This document shows, one piece after another, positions 52,269-61,559 of a DNA stretch of 64,000 nucleotides; the stretch's first letter is position 1; every line of letters starts with the position of its first letter. The stretch lies in contig NZ_CP117880.1 of the NCBI RefSeq assembly GCF_028736175.1, positions 2,170,001 to 2,234,000 of the forward strand, in the 5' to 3' direction. A program made the position numbers and the translations under genes. The notes under the pieces are model-generated. The model worked only from the letters and a program-made list of their open reading frames with translations. It was not told the origin of the DNA and ran no database searches. The DNA is from Sphingobacterium oryzagri (GTDB taxonomy: Bacteria > Bacteroidota > Bacteroidia > Sphingobacteriales > Sphingobacteriaceae).

Positions 52269-52643
52269 TTAAATATCGTTAGTTTCCAAGGCGCCCTCTA
52301 CGATGGTTAAAATCTCATCCATATCAAATGGTTTTGGTAAAAAGATATCTGCTCCGGCTTTCATAGCAACTAGTTCGCCATCTCTGCTGGCCGAAATGCA
52401 TAAGATGTAAGTATCTTTTAATTCTTCGGAGGTGCGTATTTTTTCAATGATTTCATTGCCTCCCATTTCGGGCATCCAGAGATCGACTATAAAAACATCC
52501 GGTCGTTCTGCCAGCAGCCTGTCGTAGGCTAGCAGGCTGTTGGATTCCGTAATTACATTGGCATCGGTCAATTCAAGCATCATTTCTAACATATTGACGA
52601 TCCCCATATCATCATCACAAATAAAAATCTTTTTTTGTGTCAT
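52269..52643 (-). CDS. Single-domain response regulator next to the phytochrome
   Basis: 124 residues from the ATG at 52643; an upstream in-frame start would add 18 residues before the conserved KKIFICDDD. Receiver motifs: CDDD near residue 8, phospho-acceptor Asp in FIVDLWMPEMGG near residue 53, CISAS as switch, and LPKPF with the Lys near residue 104. There is no output domain. Its place directly upstream of the bacteriophytochrome (182-base gap) makes it the likely partner, similar to BphP/BRR pairs. Confidence 0.92.
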   Translation of the reverse strand: MTQKKIFICDDDMGIVNMLEMMLELTDANVITESNSLLAYDRLLAERPDVFIVDLWMPEMGGNEIIEKIRTSEELKDTYILCISASRDGELVAMKAGADIFLPKPFDMDEILTIVEGALETNDI

Positions 52644-52846
52644 CGTAGCGTATTTATACAGTTTAAGTTTCGTATACACACGTTCATATGTATGCAAAAC
52701 ATCAAAAGGTTAACGAGGTTTTTCTTAAAATGTTTGTTCAAATAAAAAAGAAATTCTTTTCCGATTTTTTCGCGATTATAAAAACGAAGAACGAATGTAA
52801 ACTTTCGGTAGAGAGTAGCTGTGCAAAACACAAAAAGCTATGTGGT

Positions 52847-52889
52847 AAAAAAAAAGAGCGGGCGATAACCGTTGTGGATTATCGCCCGC
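52847..52889 (-). terminator. Terminator of the SusCD-zincin operon
   Basis: GCGGGCGATAA (52858-52868) pairs perfectly with TTATCGCCCGC (52879-52889). On the minus strand it is followed by a run of nine Ts. It lies 28 bases after the stop of the metallopeptidase gene. Confidence 0.93.
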
Positions 52890-52916
52890 CTGTCTTTAAT
52901 AGGCGTTATTTTGCGA

Positions 52917-54782
52917 CTACTCTACCTTGACTTTGTAGATTAAGGTCGCTTGCGCGGTCTTGTTCGTGTCATAGGTATACACCAATGCTTGCCGAATAGT
53001 ATATTCCGTGCCTGCTGTGGCGGCGCCTGGAAATTGGCCGATTGACACGTTGTACGTATTTGCATCAAATTCCGCAAATAATACCGAGTTACTCCCCCAA
53101 GTCGTGATATTGCCGTTTGCTGCAAACCAATGACCATAACCATTGGCCGTCGTCGTTGGGTTTAATGTGCCATTCTGTTCGATCGCGTAAAACTTGATTT
53201 CTTGTGCGGTCATCAAACTTGCCAGCTCCGAAGGTTGTATAGCAAAAGCCGTAGCCAGTTGCGTCGCATTAAGTGTAATGGTCGCACCTGTATAATTTTG
53301 ACTATCGTACGGGAAACTGATAGATTGCGTCAAGGTAACGTTTTGCGGTTCGGCACCAACATCTATAAATCCTAATATACCAGAATTGGTAAACTTCACT
53401 TCGTAAGGCCATTGGTCGTCATTGGTTTCGATCTCATCCCAAGCATGTGCTTGATATGTAGAAGGCGCACCTGTTACCACAAACCACAGCTTGCTACAGT
53501 TGGCCGGCACGGTAAAGTTTACCGATTGCTCCGTGCCTTGTGCCATGTCGCCATACACGCGCGTTCCGTTATTCAGTAACGCTACGTATCCATAACGCCA
53601 GCCGGCGCGAGCAGCATCAACCGCATTAAAACCCGGCGCATTAGGCAAACCCTTGAATGCTGCCGTAATTTGTGTACCAGCCGCGGGAAGCTGAAGCGGG
53701 ATAACATTGTAACCCGTTGTGCCCGGGCAGCGATCATAACTTACGCGATAGCTTCCATTAGCCTGTAAACTGAATTTATTGGTGTGCATACCGATGTAGT
53801 TTTGTCCTTGTGTGCGGATACTGGGAAGATCCCAGGTCACAAAATGTGTTGCCGCTTCGTACAGTTCGGCATTGAGCTGACTTACATTGATTCCGGTGAT
53901 GCGCATGTATGCTTGTATCGGATCTTCAGGCTGGTTTGCTTCGCGCCATATACGACCAATGATATCGATGCCGTGTTTGTCTGCCCAATAATTATGAATA
54001 AAATAACTGGCATACCGTTGCCACTCATGGTGGATATGGCGATGGTAATTTTCGGTATATACGGTAAAATTGTAGGTCGTAAATGCTTCCGCTGGATACG
54101 TCTGGTGCGCTTGCCACTGTGCGGTTTGTTCCCAGAACGCATTGCCACCATTTCCACCAAAACCGTAGCGAAACCCCGAACCGCCTTTTAAATCTGCAAA
54201 TACCTGGTATTGAAAGCTGTGGCCAATCTCGTGCGCGATGGTGGAACCAACGGGTTTACAGGTTGCGGGATTTATCCAGAGCGCGCCAATAGTATCATCA
54301 TAACCACCACCGTAAGCCATCCATTCTGTCGTGTAATGCAGGAAAATCATCATTTTATAGTTGTCCAGGTTGGAACGACCGACTCCACGCTCCGCAAATT
54401 TCAGCGTGTTGATGTTGATGGCGTAAAACTGTTCGGCTTTGGCAAGTAGATCATCAATATCTACACGATACGTTTCAGGCACGGCAGCTGCATTCGGATG
54501 ATTGGCGCCATAACCAGCGCCCCAGAATACGATGAAATGTGTAGACTCCTGGCTGCGTTCGTAAGACCAGGTACTAGCATTGTTGTACAGGTTCATGTCG
54601 GCAAATTCATTTGGCACATAGATCGCTAACGTATCGGTATCTACCGTGAGCTCCTGTCCGGGCAACGGCGCAATGGCAGCCGCCTTTAATTCTTCCAACA
54701 ATTGTTTGTTACAACCCGTGCAGAGCAATAGGCAGGGCAGAAAAGCGAGGAGAAATAGTGTACTCAATTTGTTTTTCATCAT
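52917..54782 (-). CDS. Secreted zincin metallopeptidase lipoprotein (DUF6055/DUF4859-like)
   Basis: 621 residues with lipobox LLCTGC (Cys24). The catalytic zinc motif HEIGHSFQ is near residue 190 (HExxH with a further aromatic/His region, GGNAFWEQTAQWQAHQ). Upstream regions with IVFWGAGYGANHPN and FAERGVGRSNLDNYKMMIFLHY fit DUF6055-type peptidases. The C-terminal part (about 480-621, FPYDSQNYTGATITLNATQL through ANGYGHWFAANGNITTWG) fits DUF4859, a likely substrate-binding domain. It is the last gene of a SusC/SusD operon and probably acts on peptides or glycopeptides at the cell surface. Domain names are from memory. Confidence 0.82.
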   Translation of the reverse strand: MMKNKLSTLFLLAFLPCLLLCTGCNKQLLEELKAAAIAPLPGQELTVDTDTLAIYVPNEFADMNLYNNASTWSYERSQESTHFIVFWGAGYGANHPNAAAVPETYRVDIDDLLAKAEQFYAININTLKFAERGVGRSNLDNYKMMIFLHYTTEWMAYGGGYDDTIGALWINPATCKPVGSTIAHEIGHSFQYQVFADLKGGSGFRYGFGGNGGNAFWEQTAQWQAHQTYPAEAFTTYNFTVYTENYHRHIHHEWQRYASYFIHNYWADKHGIDIIGRIWREANQPEDPIQAYMRITGINVSQLNAELYEAATHFVTWDLPSIRTQGQNYIGMHTNKFSLQANGSYRVSYDRCPGTTGYNVIPLQLPAAGTQITAAFKGLPNAPGFNAVDAARAGWRYGYVALLNNGTRVYGDMAQGTEQSVNFTVPANCSKLWFVVTGAPSTYQAHAWDEIETNDDQWPYEVKFTNSGILGFIDVGAEPQNVTLTQSISFPYDSQNYTGATITLNATQLATAFAIQPSELASLMTAQEIKFYAIEQNGTLNPTTTANGYGHWFAANGNITTWGSNSVLFAEFDANTYNVSIGQFPGAATAGTEYTIRQALVYTYDTNKTAQATLIYKVKVE

Positions 54783-54820
54783 GTTTAATGTTTAAGGTAA
54801 ACGATAAGTTATGTACAGGA

Positions 54821-55801
54821 TTAATCAGCCTTGGTAAAATTTCGCAGATGTGTCGTGATAGTGAACGTGCCGGAGGTGTAAAACTTAAATGAAATTAACC
54901 CGAAGAGATCCCGGTCTGTTTCTTTCAGCCGACCCGCCGGAATGCGAAAATCATTACGCATATTACTATCTTCCCAGCGACTTCCGCCTACGTACAACAC
55001 GGAGTAATAAGGAAACGTAATCCCGTAATCTGGCATCTGATGTATCAACGAGTTGGCAGTAGCCGTGATCGGATAATAAGGATTCCAATCTGAAAAGTAG
55101 GGGTGGGTGAGGCTGCGCCGAATGATATCGCCCTCAGCAGGATTTAACGGCGTTCCATTTTTATCGAGAAACTTATAGATACACCAAGAGCCCTCGGTGC
55201 CCGATTCATGCGTGACTTCAACAAACACATTAGCGTCATCGGTATAATAGATAGATCCGTCTTGGTTGTTCAACCGTTTATAAGCAATATCATGGGTAGT
55301 TTCCAGCGGTACAAGTTCAATTTCGCAAGCATCTTTTAGTGAAGCCGTGCCCTTGCTATTGCTAACCTCTACATCGATATTAAATTTTCCTGCAGGCAGG
55401 TATGTTGTTGCGGCAGAAAACTCTAAACGACCACCGATGCTATTCACTTGAAATGGTGTCACTAAGCTGTCCCGTATTTTTTGGCCGAGTTTTTCCAGGG
55501 TATTATCTTCGTAAGTGATTTGATCGACAAATGTATAGATCTGTCGAGGCGTGGTAATTTCTGTAAGCACATCGTTTCCTTGCTCGTCACGTGCGCCCAT
55601 TAGTTTGACCTGCATGGGGTTACTAGAGCCGTTTCCGACAATGGGCGACGAGTAGGTCGTTTTTCCTTGTTCTACACGTAAGGGATTGACCAGATAGAAA
55701 ATGTGGTCGCTTAGATAACCTACCTCAGGCCGTTTGCAGGCAAAAAATAAGGTGAATCCGGCAGCGGCCAAAATCGATATTTTATTGATGTATTTTTTCA
55801 T
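54821..55801 (-). CDS. Surface lipoprotein of the SusCD locus (DUF5007-like)
   Basis: 326 residues with lipobox FFAC (Cys22). The body is beta-rich with Ig-like or lectin-like stretches (GGRLEFSAATTYLPAGKFNIDVEVSN, FYTSGTFTITTHLRN). No enzyme motif is visible. Proteins of this type with a VGYLSDHIFYLVNPLRVEQG opening accompany SusC, SusD, a fasciclin protein and a zincin in several Bacteroidota, which I recall as DUF5007. A surface glycan- or protein-binding role is likely. The stop is 39 bases before the metallopeptidase start. Confidence 0.72.
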   Translation of the reverse strand: MKKYINKISILAAAGFTLFFACKRPEVGYLSDHIFYLVNPLRVEQGKTTYSSPIVGNGSSNPMQVKLMGARDEQGNDVLTEITTPRQIYTFVDQITYEDNTLEKLGQKIRDSLVTPFQVNSIGGRLEFSAATTYLPAGKFNIDVEVSNSKGTASLKDACEIELVPLETTHDIAYKRLNNQDGSIYYTDDANVFVEVTHESGTEGSWCIYKFLDKNGTPLNPAEGDIIRRSLTHPYFSDWNPYYPITATANSLIHQMPDYGITFPYYSVLYVGGSRWEDSNMRNDFRIPAGRLKETDRDLFGLISFKFYTSGTFTITTHLRNFTKAD

Positions 55802-55813
55802 GAAGCTAGGGAT

Positions 55814-56464
55814 TTAGTTAGTGAAACTGGCGAACACATGGGTGTTTCGAAATACATGTAAAATTGTCCCGGAGCCATTTTGCGTTTTGATGCCCGTCGT
55901 TTGGCATTGCACGCGAACGGGATTTGGCAAGCCGATATCTTTAATATAATAAAGAAAATAGACTGGTGTCGTAGACCAAGTGTAGTATGAGGGATCTGTT
56001 TGCAACACCTTCTGTATGCGAACGGAGGTGGAAGCCTGTGTGGTGAAGCTGGTCTCGGAAGTGCTCAGATCATCTAACAACAATTTTTCATTAAAAAGAT
56101 ACTGTTTGACGGAGTCCACAGGCAAATTGGTCAACAGGTCGTCCAAGGTGTAGGTGGCATTTTCATCTTCCTTTTGCAAGCTTGTTTGTTTTGCCGTGAG
56201 GTAGAGTTTGATTGATCGGTCCGTGGGCGCAAAAAATGTCCCGGCCTGATTGATTTCTTCTTCCAGTTGAAAATGATCGATAATGGTTAGCAACGTGTCA
56301 AAATACTGATAAGGATGTGCAGCCAGATAATCATACGTGTTAAATGGCGTATTAGCATCGTGTATACCAGTATCATCGAGGTAATCGTTTTGCTCACAAG
56401 CGGCGAACAGAAATAAGATGCCGAGTGCAAAGACGGTGTATAGACGGTGAATATTCGTTTTCAT
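55814..56464 (-). CDS. Fasciclin-domain lipoprotein
   Basis: 216 residues with lipobox FAAC (Cys23). It contains one FAS1-like domain (about 45-205): FDTLLTIIDHFQLEEEINQAGTFFAPTDRSIKLYL carries the FAS1 H1 motif FFAPTD. The second motif near the end (GSGTILHVF) is shortened. FAS1 domains bind proteins or carbohydrates at the cell surface. It is the third gene of the SusC-SusD operon, 18 bases after the susD stop, and probably contributes to target binding on the outer membrane. Confidence 0.85.
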   Translation of the reverse strand: MKTNIHRLYTVFALGILFLFAACEQNDYLDDTGIHDANTPFNTYDYLAAHPYQYFDTLLTIIDHFQLEEEINQAGTFFAPTDRSIKLYLTAKQTSLQKEDENATYTLDDLLTNLPVDSVKQYLFNEKLLLDDLSTSETSFTTQASTSVRIQKVLQTDPSYYTWSTTPVYFLYYIKDIGLPNPVRVQCQTTGIKTQNGSGTILHVFRNTHVFASFTN

Positions 56465-56482
56465 AAGAGATTGTTTAAAAGG

Positions 56483-57982
56483 TTATTGCATTTCAGATGA
56501 CCAATAGGGCGTTTGTGCAAAAAGGGGATTGTTGGCGATCAGCAGCGGATCGATAGGCCAGTAGTACTTCCCTCGGTTAAATTCACTTGCCGTTATTTTG
56601 GTCGAGCCGCCTGATCCAAATCGGTAAACACCTTTTATTTTTGCTAGGCGTACAAGATCGTAGAATCGGTGGCCTTCTAAAAAGAGTTCTTTTCCGCGTT
56701 CGTTAATTACGGCTTCAAACAGTTGATCATTTGTGGCTTGCGTGGCATTCAGTCCGGCAAGTCCGCGAATACGATTAAGCAAGTCTTTCGCTCCATTATA
56801 ATTACCTTGATAAGCATAAGCTTCCGCCAATAGGAGTGCGATATCGGATAGTCTAAAGACGATGATATTACTCATAAATAGCGGAACGGATACGGTACTG
56901 TTTGTCGAATAGGTGAGGTTTCGGTATTTTAAGCATACCGGATCTGCACTATCAAAAAAAGCAAAGCCATTTCGCACGCGTAAATCTTGCGGATTGTCAA
57001 ATAGCGTTTGGCGAAGTGTCAAGGTGTCCAATGGCCAGAGCGAGACCCCGGTATTGGTCGTCAAATAAGGTGTTTTTAACGTGTAGAAGCCAATCATGGA
57101 TAGTGCCGCTTCATTCGCACTGTTTTGCGCAATTTCGAAGATACCTTCCGTAGAGTTGCCCTTAAATATATCGGTGTAATTATTACGTGATGCAAAACTG
57201 TAATAGTTGCTGTTCATTAATTCTTTAGCTGCATTTTCACAATTTGCATAATCGCTTTCCCAAGCGTATATATGCGCTAGCAAGGCTAATACAGCTCCTT
57301 TATTGGCGCGAACCGTTTTGTCTACCGTCGATACGTTATCCCAACCAAGATATTGCTTGGCCAGCAAGGCATCTGCGAGCGCTTTATCCAATACCGCTTC
57401 CGCTGTTGCACGCGGATAATTAGCCATATCCAGCGTATTCCCCATGTCATCGCTCACGATCGGCACACCGCCCCAAACACGCGACATATAGAAGTAGGCG
57501 AAGGCGCGACAAAAATACGCTTCGCCTAAAAAATGACGAATACTGGTTTCGTAGTTGCTGTCAAAGCTTGCGGCCGGTATTTTCGGGAGATTGGCTATAC
57601 AGGTGTTTGCTTGTACAATAGCATTATAAAAATAGTCGAAGCGACGGTTTCGCATCATTTCGCGTCCGGTTTCAGCAGCTGGAACGGCTATTGACCAATT
57701 CCCTTCTTGAATTTGGTTGAAATCGCCTGCGCCACCGATGTCGCGATCGGTACTGAAGATATCGGTAGGCAGATCGCCATGTGCATAGTGAAACAAGCCA
57801 TTATTAAGTGCTTGCCTCAATAGCGCATACATACTGGCTACAGCCGCGTTGCCGTCTTTTTCGGACTGCCAAAAGTTTTCGTTAGATGGCGCGCTGACTG
57901 GATTTTCGTCCAAAAAGCTGTTGCAACCCGTACCGCAAATAAGGAGGCAAAAGGCCATCAAGAGTTTATATGTTTTCTTCAT
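56483..57982 (-). CDS. RagB/SusD-family nutrient-binding lipoprotein
   Basis: 499 residues with lipobox ICGTGC (Cys20). It has the SusD layout: N-terminal NENFWQSEKDGNAAVASMYALLRQAL, TPR-like helices (FLGEAYFCRAFAYFYMSRVWGGVPIVSDDM), and the C-terminal RagB part LLLAEAYAYQGNYNGAKDLLNRIRGLAGL, NERGKELFLEGHRFYDLVRL. It caps the SusC channel and binds the ligand on the outside of the outer membrane. SusC lies 42 bases upstream. The ligand is unknown; the presence of a metallopeptidase favours a peptide or glycopeptide. Confidence 0.95.
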   Translation of the reverse strand: MKKTYKLLMAFCLLICGTGCNSFLDENPVSAPSNENFWQSEKDGNAAVASMYALLRQALNNGLFHYAHGDLPTDIFSTDRDIGGAGDFNQIQEGNWSIAVPAAETGREMMRNRRFDYFYNAIVQANTCIANLPKIPAASFDSNYETSIRHFLGEAYFCRAFAYFYMSRVWGGVPIVSDDMGNTLDMANYPRATAEAVLDKALADALLAKQYLGWDNVSTVDKTVRANKGAVLALLAHIYAWESDYANCENAAKELMNSNYYSFASRNNYTDIFKGNSTEGIFEIAQNSANEAALSMIGFYTLKTPYLTTNTGVSLWPLDTLTLRQTLFDNPQDLRVRNGFAFFDSADPVCLKYRNLTYSTNSTVSVPLFMSNIIVFRLSDIALLLAEAYAYQGNYNGAKDLLNRIRGLAGLNATQATNDQLFEAVINERGKELFLEGHRFYDLVRLAKIKGVYRFGSGGSTKITASEFNRGKYYWPIDPLLIANNPLFAQTPYWSSEMQ

Positions 57983-58024
57983 AAGATTTGCATTTAAAAT
58001 TGTGTTCGCTGCCTTTCGGCTTCA

Positions 58025-61000
58025 TTAAAAGATAAAATTCAGCCCAAGTGTATACTTCCGCACCAACGGATAGCGATTTCCATCGCTGTATCCATTTGGT
58101 TGTACCGCTTCAGGATCTGGAAGGGTGGACTGGTTCAGCAAATAAACATTGTCTATCATACCAAAAAGGCGCATGTTTTTTATTTTCCAATGCTCCAACA
58201 AGCCGTTCGGCAAGGTATACCCCAGCATGATGTTTTTTATCCTCAAGAAGCTTCCATCTTCGACAAAATGTGATTGTGCAATATGCCAGCGATCAATCGA
58301 AGTATTGGTAATATTGCCAAATTCTGCATCGGTATCGCCCGGGCCCGTCCAATAGTTCACGTCTTTTAAGGTTGATGGTCCGGCGACGACGCCCCAGCGG
58401 TTGTAAATATCAGCCGCCGTGCCGTTAAGCTTGTCTGATGTGTAGCCATTCCATACACGTCTTCCCTGGATAAAACTGCATAGCACAGATACGTAGACAC
58501 CTTTGTATGAAAACGTATTGACCCAGCCGCCGGTGATGCGTGCATTCGGACTGCCGTAGTCCACCTTATCGTTTTCGTCAATCTTGTAGTCGCCATTTTG
58601 ATCTTTGAGAATGGGATCGCCAGCACGCATCGTGGCGCCAAGCATCGTTATTTTATTTCCGGTCAGCGGATCTGTGGGCACATCTGCATCTGTCGCATAG
58701 ACACCATCCACTTCCCATACGCGGTAGTTAAATAGCGGCTTGCCGACAGTTAGCGTTTGCTGCATCCAAGGTGGCCCCACAATGAGGTCTTGACCGCCAT
58801 TTGGAAGTTTAGTAATATAATTATCGTTTATTCCTAATGTAAATGTGGTACTCCACTGGAAGTTTTTGGATTTTGGTAAGATGTCTGCGTTTAAGGTAAA
58901 CTCTACACCGGTATTACGCAGGTTAATCACATTGCCACTGTAGTAGCTGTAGCCGGATGTGGTGGGCGCTAAGAGATTGCTATAATAGATGTTTTTTGCA
59001 TCACGCACATACCAATCGGCATTGATGTTGACGCGGCTGTTAAAAAGGCTAAGGTCAATACCAACGTTAAGCTGCGGATATTTTTCCCAGGTAAGATTGC
59101 GTTCACCAGCAAAGGAGGAGTAATTCGGACTGATGACCGTGGTTCCGTTGTATGTGGTCGTCGTTGCACGGCTATCCAGGCCAAAAGATGAGTTATAGTA
59201 CGTGGCATTACTGGAAAGAAGATTGTATTGCGCGTAGTAGTTTGCCGGATCATTACCTGTCACGCCGTAGCTGGCGCGCCATTTAAATTGATTGAACGTT
59301 TCCTTCCAGCGTGCGAAGAAGGCTTCATCCGCCATGTTGTAGGCTACCGAAAAAGAATAAAAGTCGGTCCAGCGTTTGGAAATATTGTAACGCGATGAAG
59401 CATCCCGTCGGTAGCTGGATGAGAAGATGTATTTCCCTTTGTAATCGTAGTTAAAACGACCGAAAGCTGCCACGCGGCTGCGTTCTTCTACATAGGTTTG
59501 GGCATACAGATCATTGCCGGGAGACATGTTAAAAATAGTATTACCCGTCACATCGATGCCGTAGGCAGAGGTTTGCTTATTGGTCTGTCGTTGGGCCTGC
59601 TGTCCGGCTACAATATTAAAATTATGTTCTTTCCAGTCTTTTGTCCAGTTTAAGTAGTTTTCAATTTCCCATACGTTGGTCAGGTTTGCCCAGTGGTAAG
59701 CATTGTCTGCGCCAGTACCGTTGATAAATCTGCTGTGGAGCCAATCACGGCGATTATTGTTGTACGTATAGGAGAACGAACTCGTAAAATTCAAACCCTC
59801 TAAAATTTGGATGTTCAATTTGGTATTAGATAAGATGGTCGTTGTCACATCCTCATCCATACTGTCGTATTCGCCTCGATACGCTTTTCGCTGTTCGTCG
59901 GTGAGTTTCCAGAAGGATGATGGAAATGACCAGGTGCTGAAGGGAAAATTTGTTCCATCCCCAAAACCATGCTTCACATTGACAAAGGTGGGATTAAGTG
60001 TTGTCATTAAGCTCACGCGCTCAAAAGGTTTGATCGTCAGATTGAGCTTTGGCGCCAGACGGCGCAATCCATAGCCTACCATGGAGCCTTCTTCATTGTA
60101 GTAGCCCATGGATAAACGATATTGTGTGCTGCCTGAAGAGCCTTCTACACTCGCATCTACGTTGGTCGTTGGCGCTGTTTTGATGAAAATACCTTGCCAA
60201 TCGGTATGGTTGTTAAACGCGTTGTTTAAACTATCGGTCAAAAACATGGAAAGATTAGCCAGGTTGTCCCAGTTGCCCATGCCGTTTAATAAGTCCATTT
60301 TTAAGCGGCGTTCTGCCGCGCCGACCGTGACGTTGCGGAGCGTAGGTTTGGTCGCAAGGCCTTGATAAAAGTTGAAATTGAAACGAGGAGGCGCGCCGGC
60401 TTTTGCCGCTTTTGTCGTGACCATGATCACACCGTTTGCGCCTCTCGAACCGTATATCGCAGCGGCGGCAGCATCTTTTAACACATCGATAGATTCAATA
60501 TCATTCGGGTTGATAGAAACGAGCGGATTGTTTCCGTAGGCATTTGGCATATCGTTTACATCGTAGATCATGCCGTCGATCACATAAAGCGGGTGACTTA
60601 CACCGCCGAGTGACACACTGTTGGAACCTCGGATGTTTACCACGCCGCTTGCACCTGGTTCGCCAGAGGTATTTAAGGCCGTTAAGCCAGCTACACGGCC
60701 CTGTAACATTTGGTCAAAAGTAGGGTAGGGGATATTTTCGATTTCCTTTCCCTTGATTGTCGTCACGGCAGACGTTACTTTTTTTCGGTTTACTTGCTGA
60801 TACCCCAGCACGACTACCTCTTCCAGTCCGGCACCGTCTTCCTGCAAATTGACGTCAAGACTGCTGGCATTAGCCGTGTGCTCTTGCTTGACATAACCTA
60901 CAAAACTGAATACAAGAATAGCTGATGGTGATTTTACCGTGATCTGGTAACGGCCGTCAATATCAGTCTTGGTTACATTTTTACTGTTTTTTTCCAGCAC

Positions 61001-61150
61001 GTTTACTTCAGCAAGCAGGTTGCCTTTAGCATCTCGCGCAATTCCGGAGACAAGTACTTGTTGGGCGTAGGTTTGCATACTCAGTAAGGTGAGTAAACAC
61101 ATTATCCATAATGGGATAATTTTTGGAGGTTGGTCATGGGTGTTCTTCAT
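58025..61150 (-). CDS. SusC/RagA-family TonB-dependent outer-membrane transporter
   Basis: 1041 residues. A signal peptide (IMCLLTLLSMQTYAQQ) precedes a carboxypeptidase-regulatory-like domain (about 33-108, VSGIARDAKGNLLAEVNVL), a TonB-box-like segment LEEVVVLGYQQVNRKKVTSAV near residue 114 (the usual VVVxGYGTxxK varied to LGYQQVN), the plug (about 128-245, with RIRGSNS-type NIRGSNSVSLGG and DAAAAAIYGSRGANGVIMVTT), and a long beta-barrel ending in YTLGLNFIF. No STN domain or sigma/anti-sigma pair is present, so it is not of the transmembrane-signalling type. It is the first gene of the operon. Confidence 0.96.
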   Translation of the reverse strand: MKNTHDQPPKIIPLWIMCLLTLLSMQTYAQQVLVSGIARDAKGNLLAEVNVLEKNSKNVTKTDIDGRYQITVKSPSAILVFSFVGYVKQEHTANASSLDVNLQEDGAGLEEVVVLGYQQVNRKKVTSAVTTIKGKEIENIPYPTFDQMLQGRVAGLTALNTSGEPGASGVVNIRGSNSVSLGGVSHPLYVIDGMIYDVNDMPNAYGNNPLVSINPNDIESIDVLKDAAAAAIYGSRGANGVIMVTTKAAKAGAPPRFNFNFYQGLATKPTLRNVTVGAAERRLKMDLLNGMGNWDNLANLSMFLTDSLNNAFNNHTDWQGIFIKTAPTTNVDASVEGSSGSTQYRLSMGYYNEEGSMVGYGLRRLAPKLNLTIKPFERVSLMTTLNPTFVNVKHGFGDGTNFPFSTWSFPSSFWKLTDEQRKAYRGEYDSMDEDVTTTILSNTKLNIQILEGLNFTSSFSYTYNNNRRDWLHSRFINGTGADNAYHWANLTNVWEIENYLNWTKDWKEHNFNIVAGQQAQRQTNKQTSAYGIDVTGNTIFNMSPGNDLYAQTYVEERSRVAAFGRFNYDYKGKYIFSSSYRRDASSRYNISKRWTDFYSFSVAYNMADEAFFARWKETFNQFKWRASYGVTGNDPANYYAQYNLLSSNATYYNSSFGLDSRATTTTYNGTTVISPNYSSFAGERNLTWEKYPQLNVGIDLSLFNSRVNINADWYVRDAKNIYYSNLLAPTTSGYSYYSGNVINLRNTGVEFTLNADILPKSKNFQWSTTFTLGINDNYITKLPNGGQDLIVGPPWMQQTLTVGKPLFNYRVWEVDGVYATDADVPTDPLTGNKITMLGATMRAGDPILKDQNGDYKIDENDKVDYGSPNARITGGWVNTFSYKGVYVSVLCSFIQGRRVWNGYTSDKLNGTAADIYNRWGVVAGPSTLKDVNYWTGPGDTDAEFGNITNTSIDRWHIAQSHFVEDGSFLRIKNIMLGYTLPNGLLEHWKIKNMRLFGMIDNVYLLNQSTLPDPEAVQPNGYSDGNRYPLVRKYTLGLNFIF

Positions 61151-61559
61151 TAATTCATAATTTAAATGGTAGATGTACTGTGTTTAAGTAAAAATTTAGT
61201 AATGAGTTGGTTGCAGCCAGTCGTTTCCGTCCTCAGTTTACATAGTAGATGCTTGGTTAGCTTTCTAAAATCAAATGTAGACGGTTGTAACAATATTGTT
61301 CACGCGTATTTTAGCAATTTGCAACTAAATTTTAGCCGCCGTCGGATGCAGCACGTAGCAGGCTACTTTTGTGACGCATTTCTTTGCCGAATTGGCTCAT
61401 GCTGAATGTCTTAGTTTTTTTTTAGCTACATTGGTTTACTCCTGCATAGCTGCTGGTTAACTATTTCTTTTGCATTAATTGCCGAGCGAAGGAACCATTC
61501 TGACGACATCCCGTTTTATAGATAAGAAGCAATTCTATTGACAACTAAATAGGCATATC
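61151..61559. other. 409-base promoter region before the SusC operon
   Basis: No gene. It contains CAAATGTA at 61272-61279, which on the minus strand is TACATTTG, a perfect -7 element 122 bases before the susC start. Ten bases upstream of it is the perfect palindrome AACAATATTGTT (61289-61300), where a -33 region would be. On the plus strand a TACTTTTG lies at 61364-61371. The rest appears featureless. Confidence 0.5.

Noticed and set aside
53784..54191. 135-codon plus-strand frame opposite the zincin gene
   Set aside because: Antisense to the HEIGH-containing peptidase; no family pattern.
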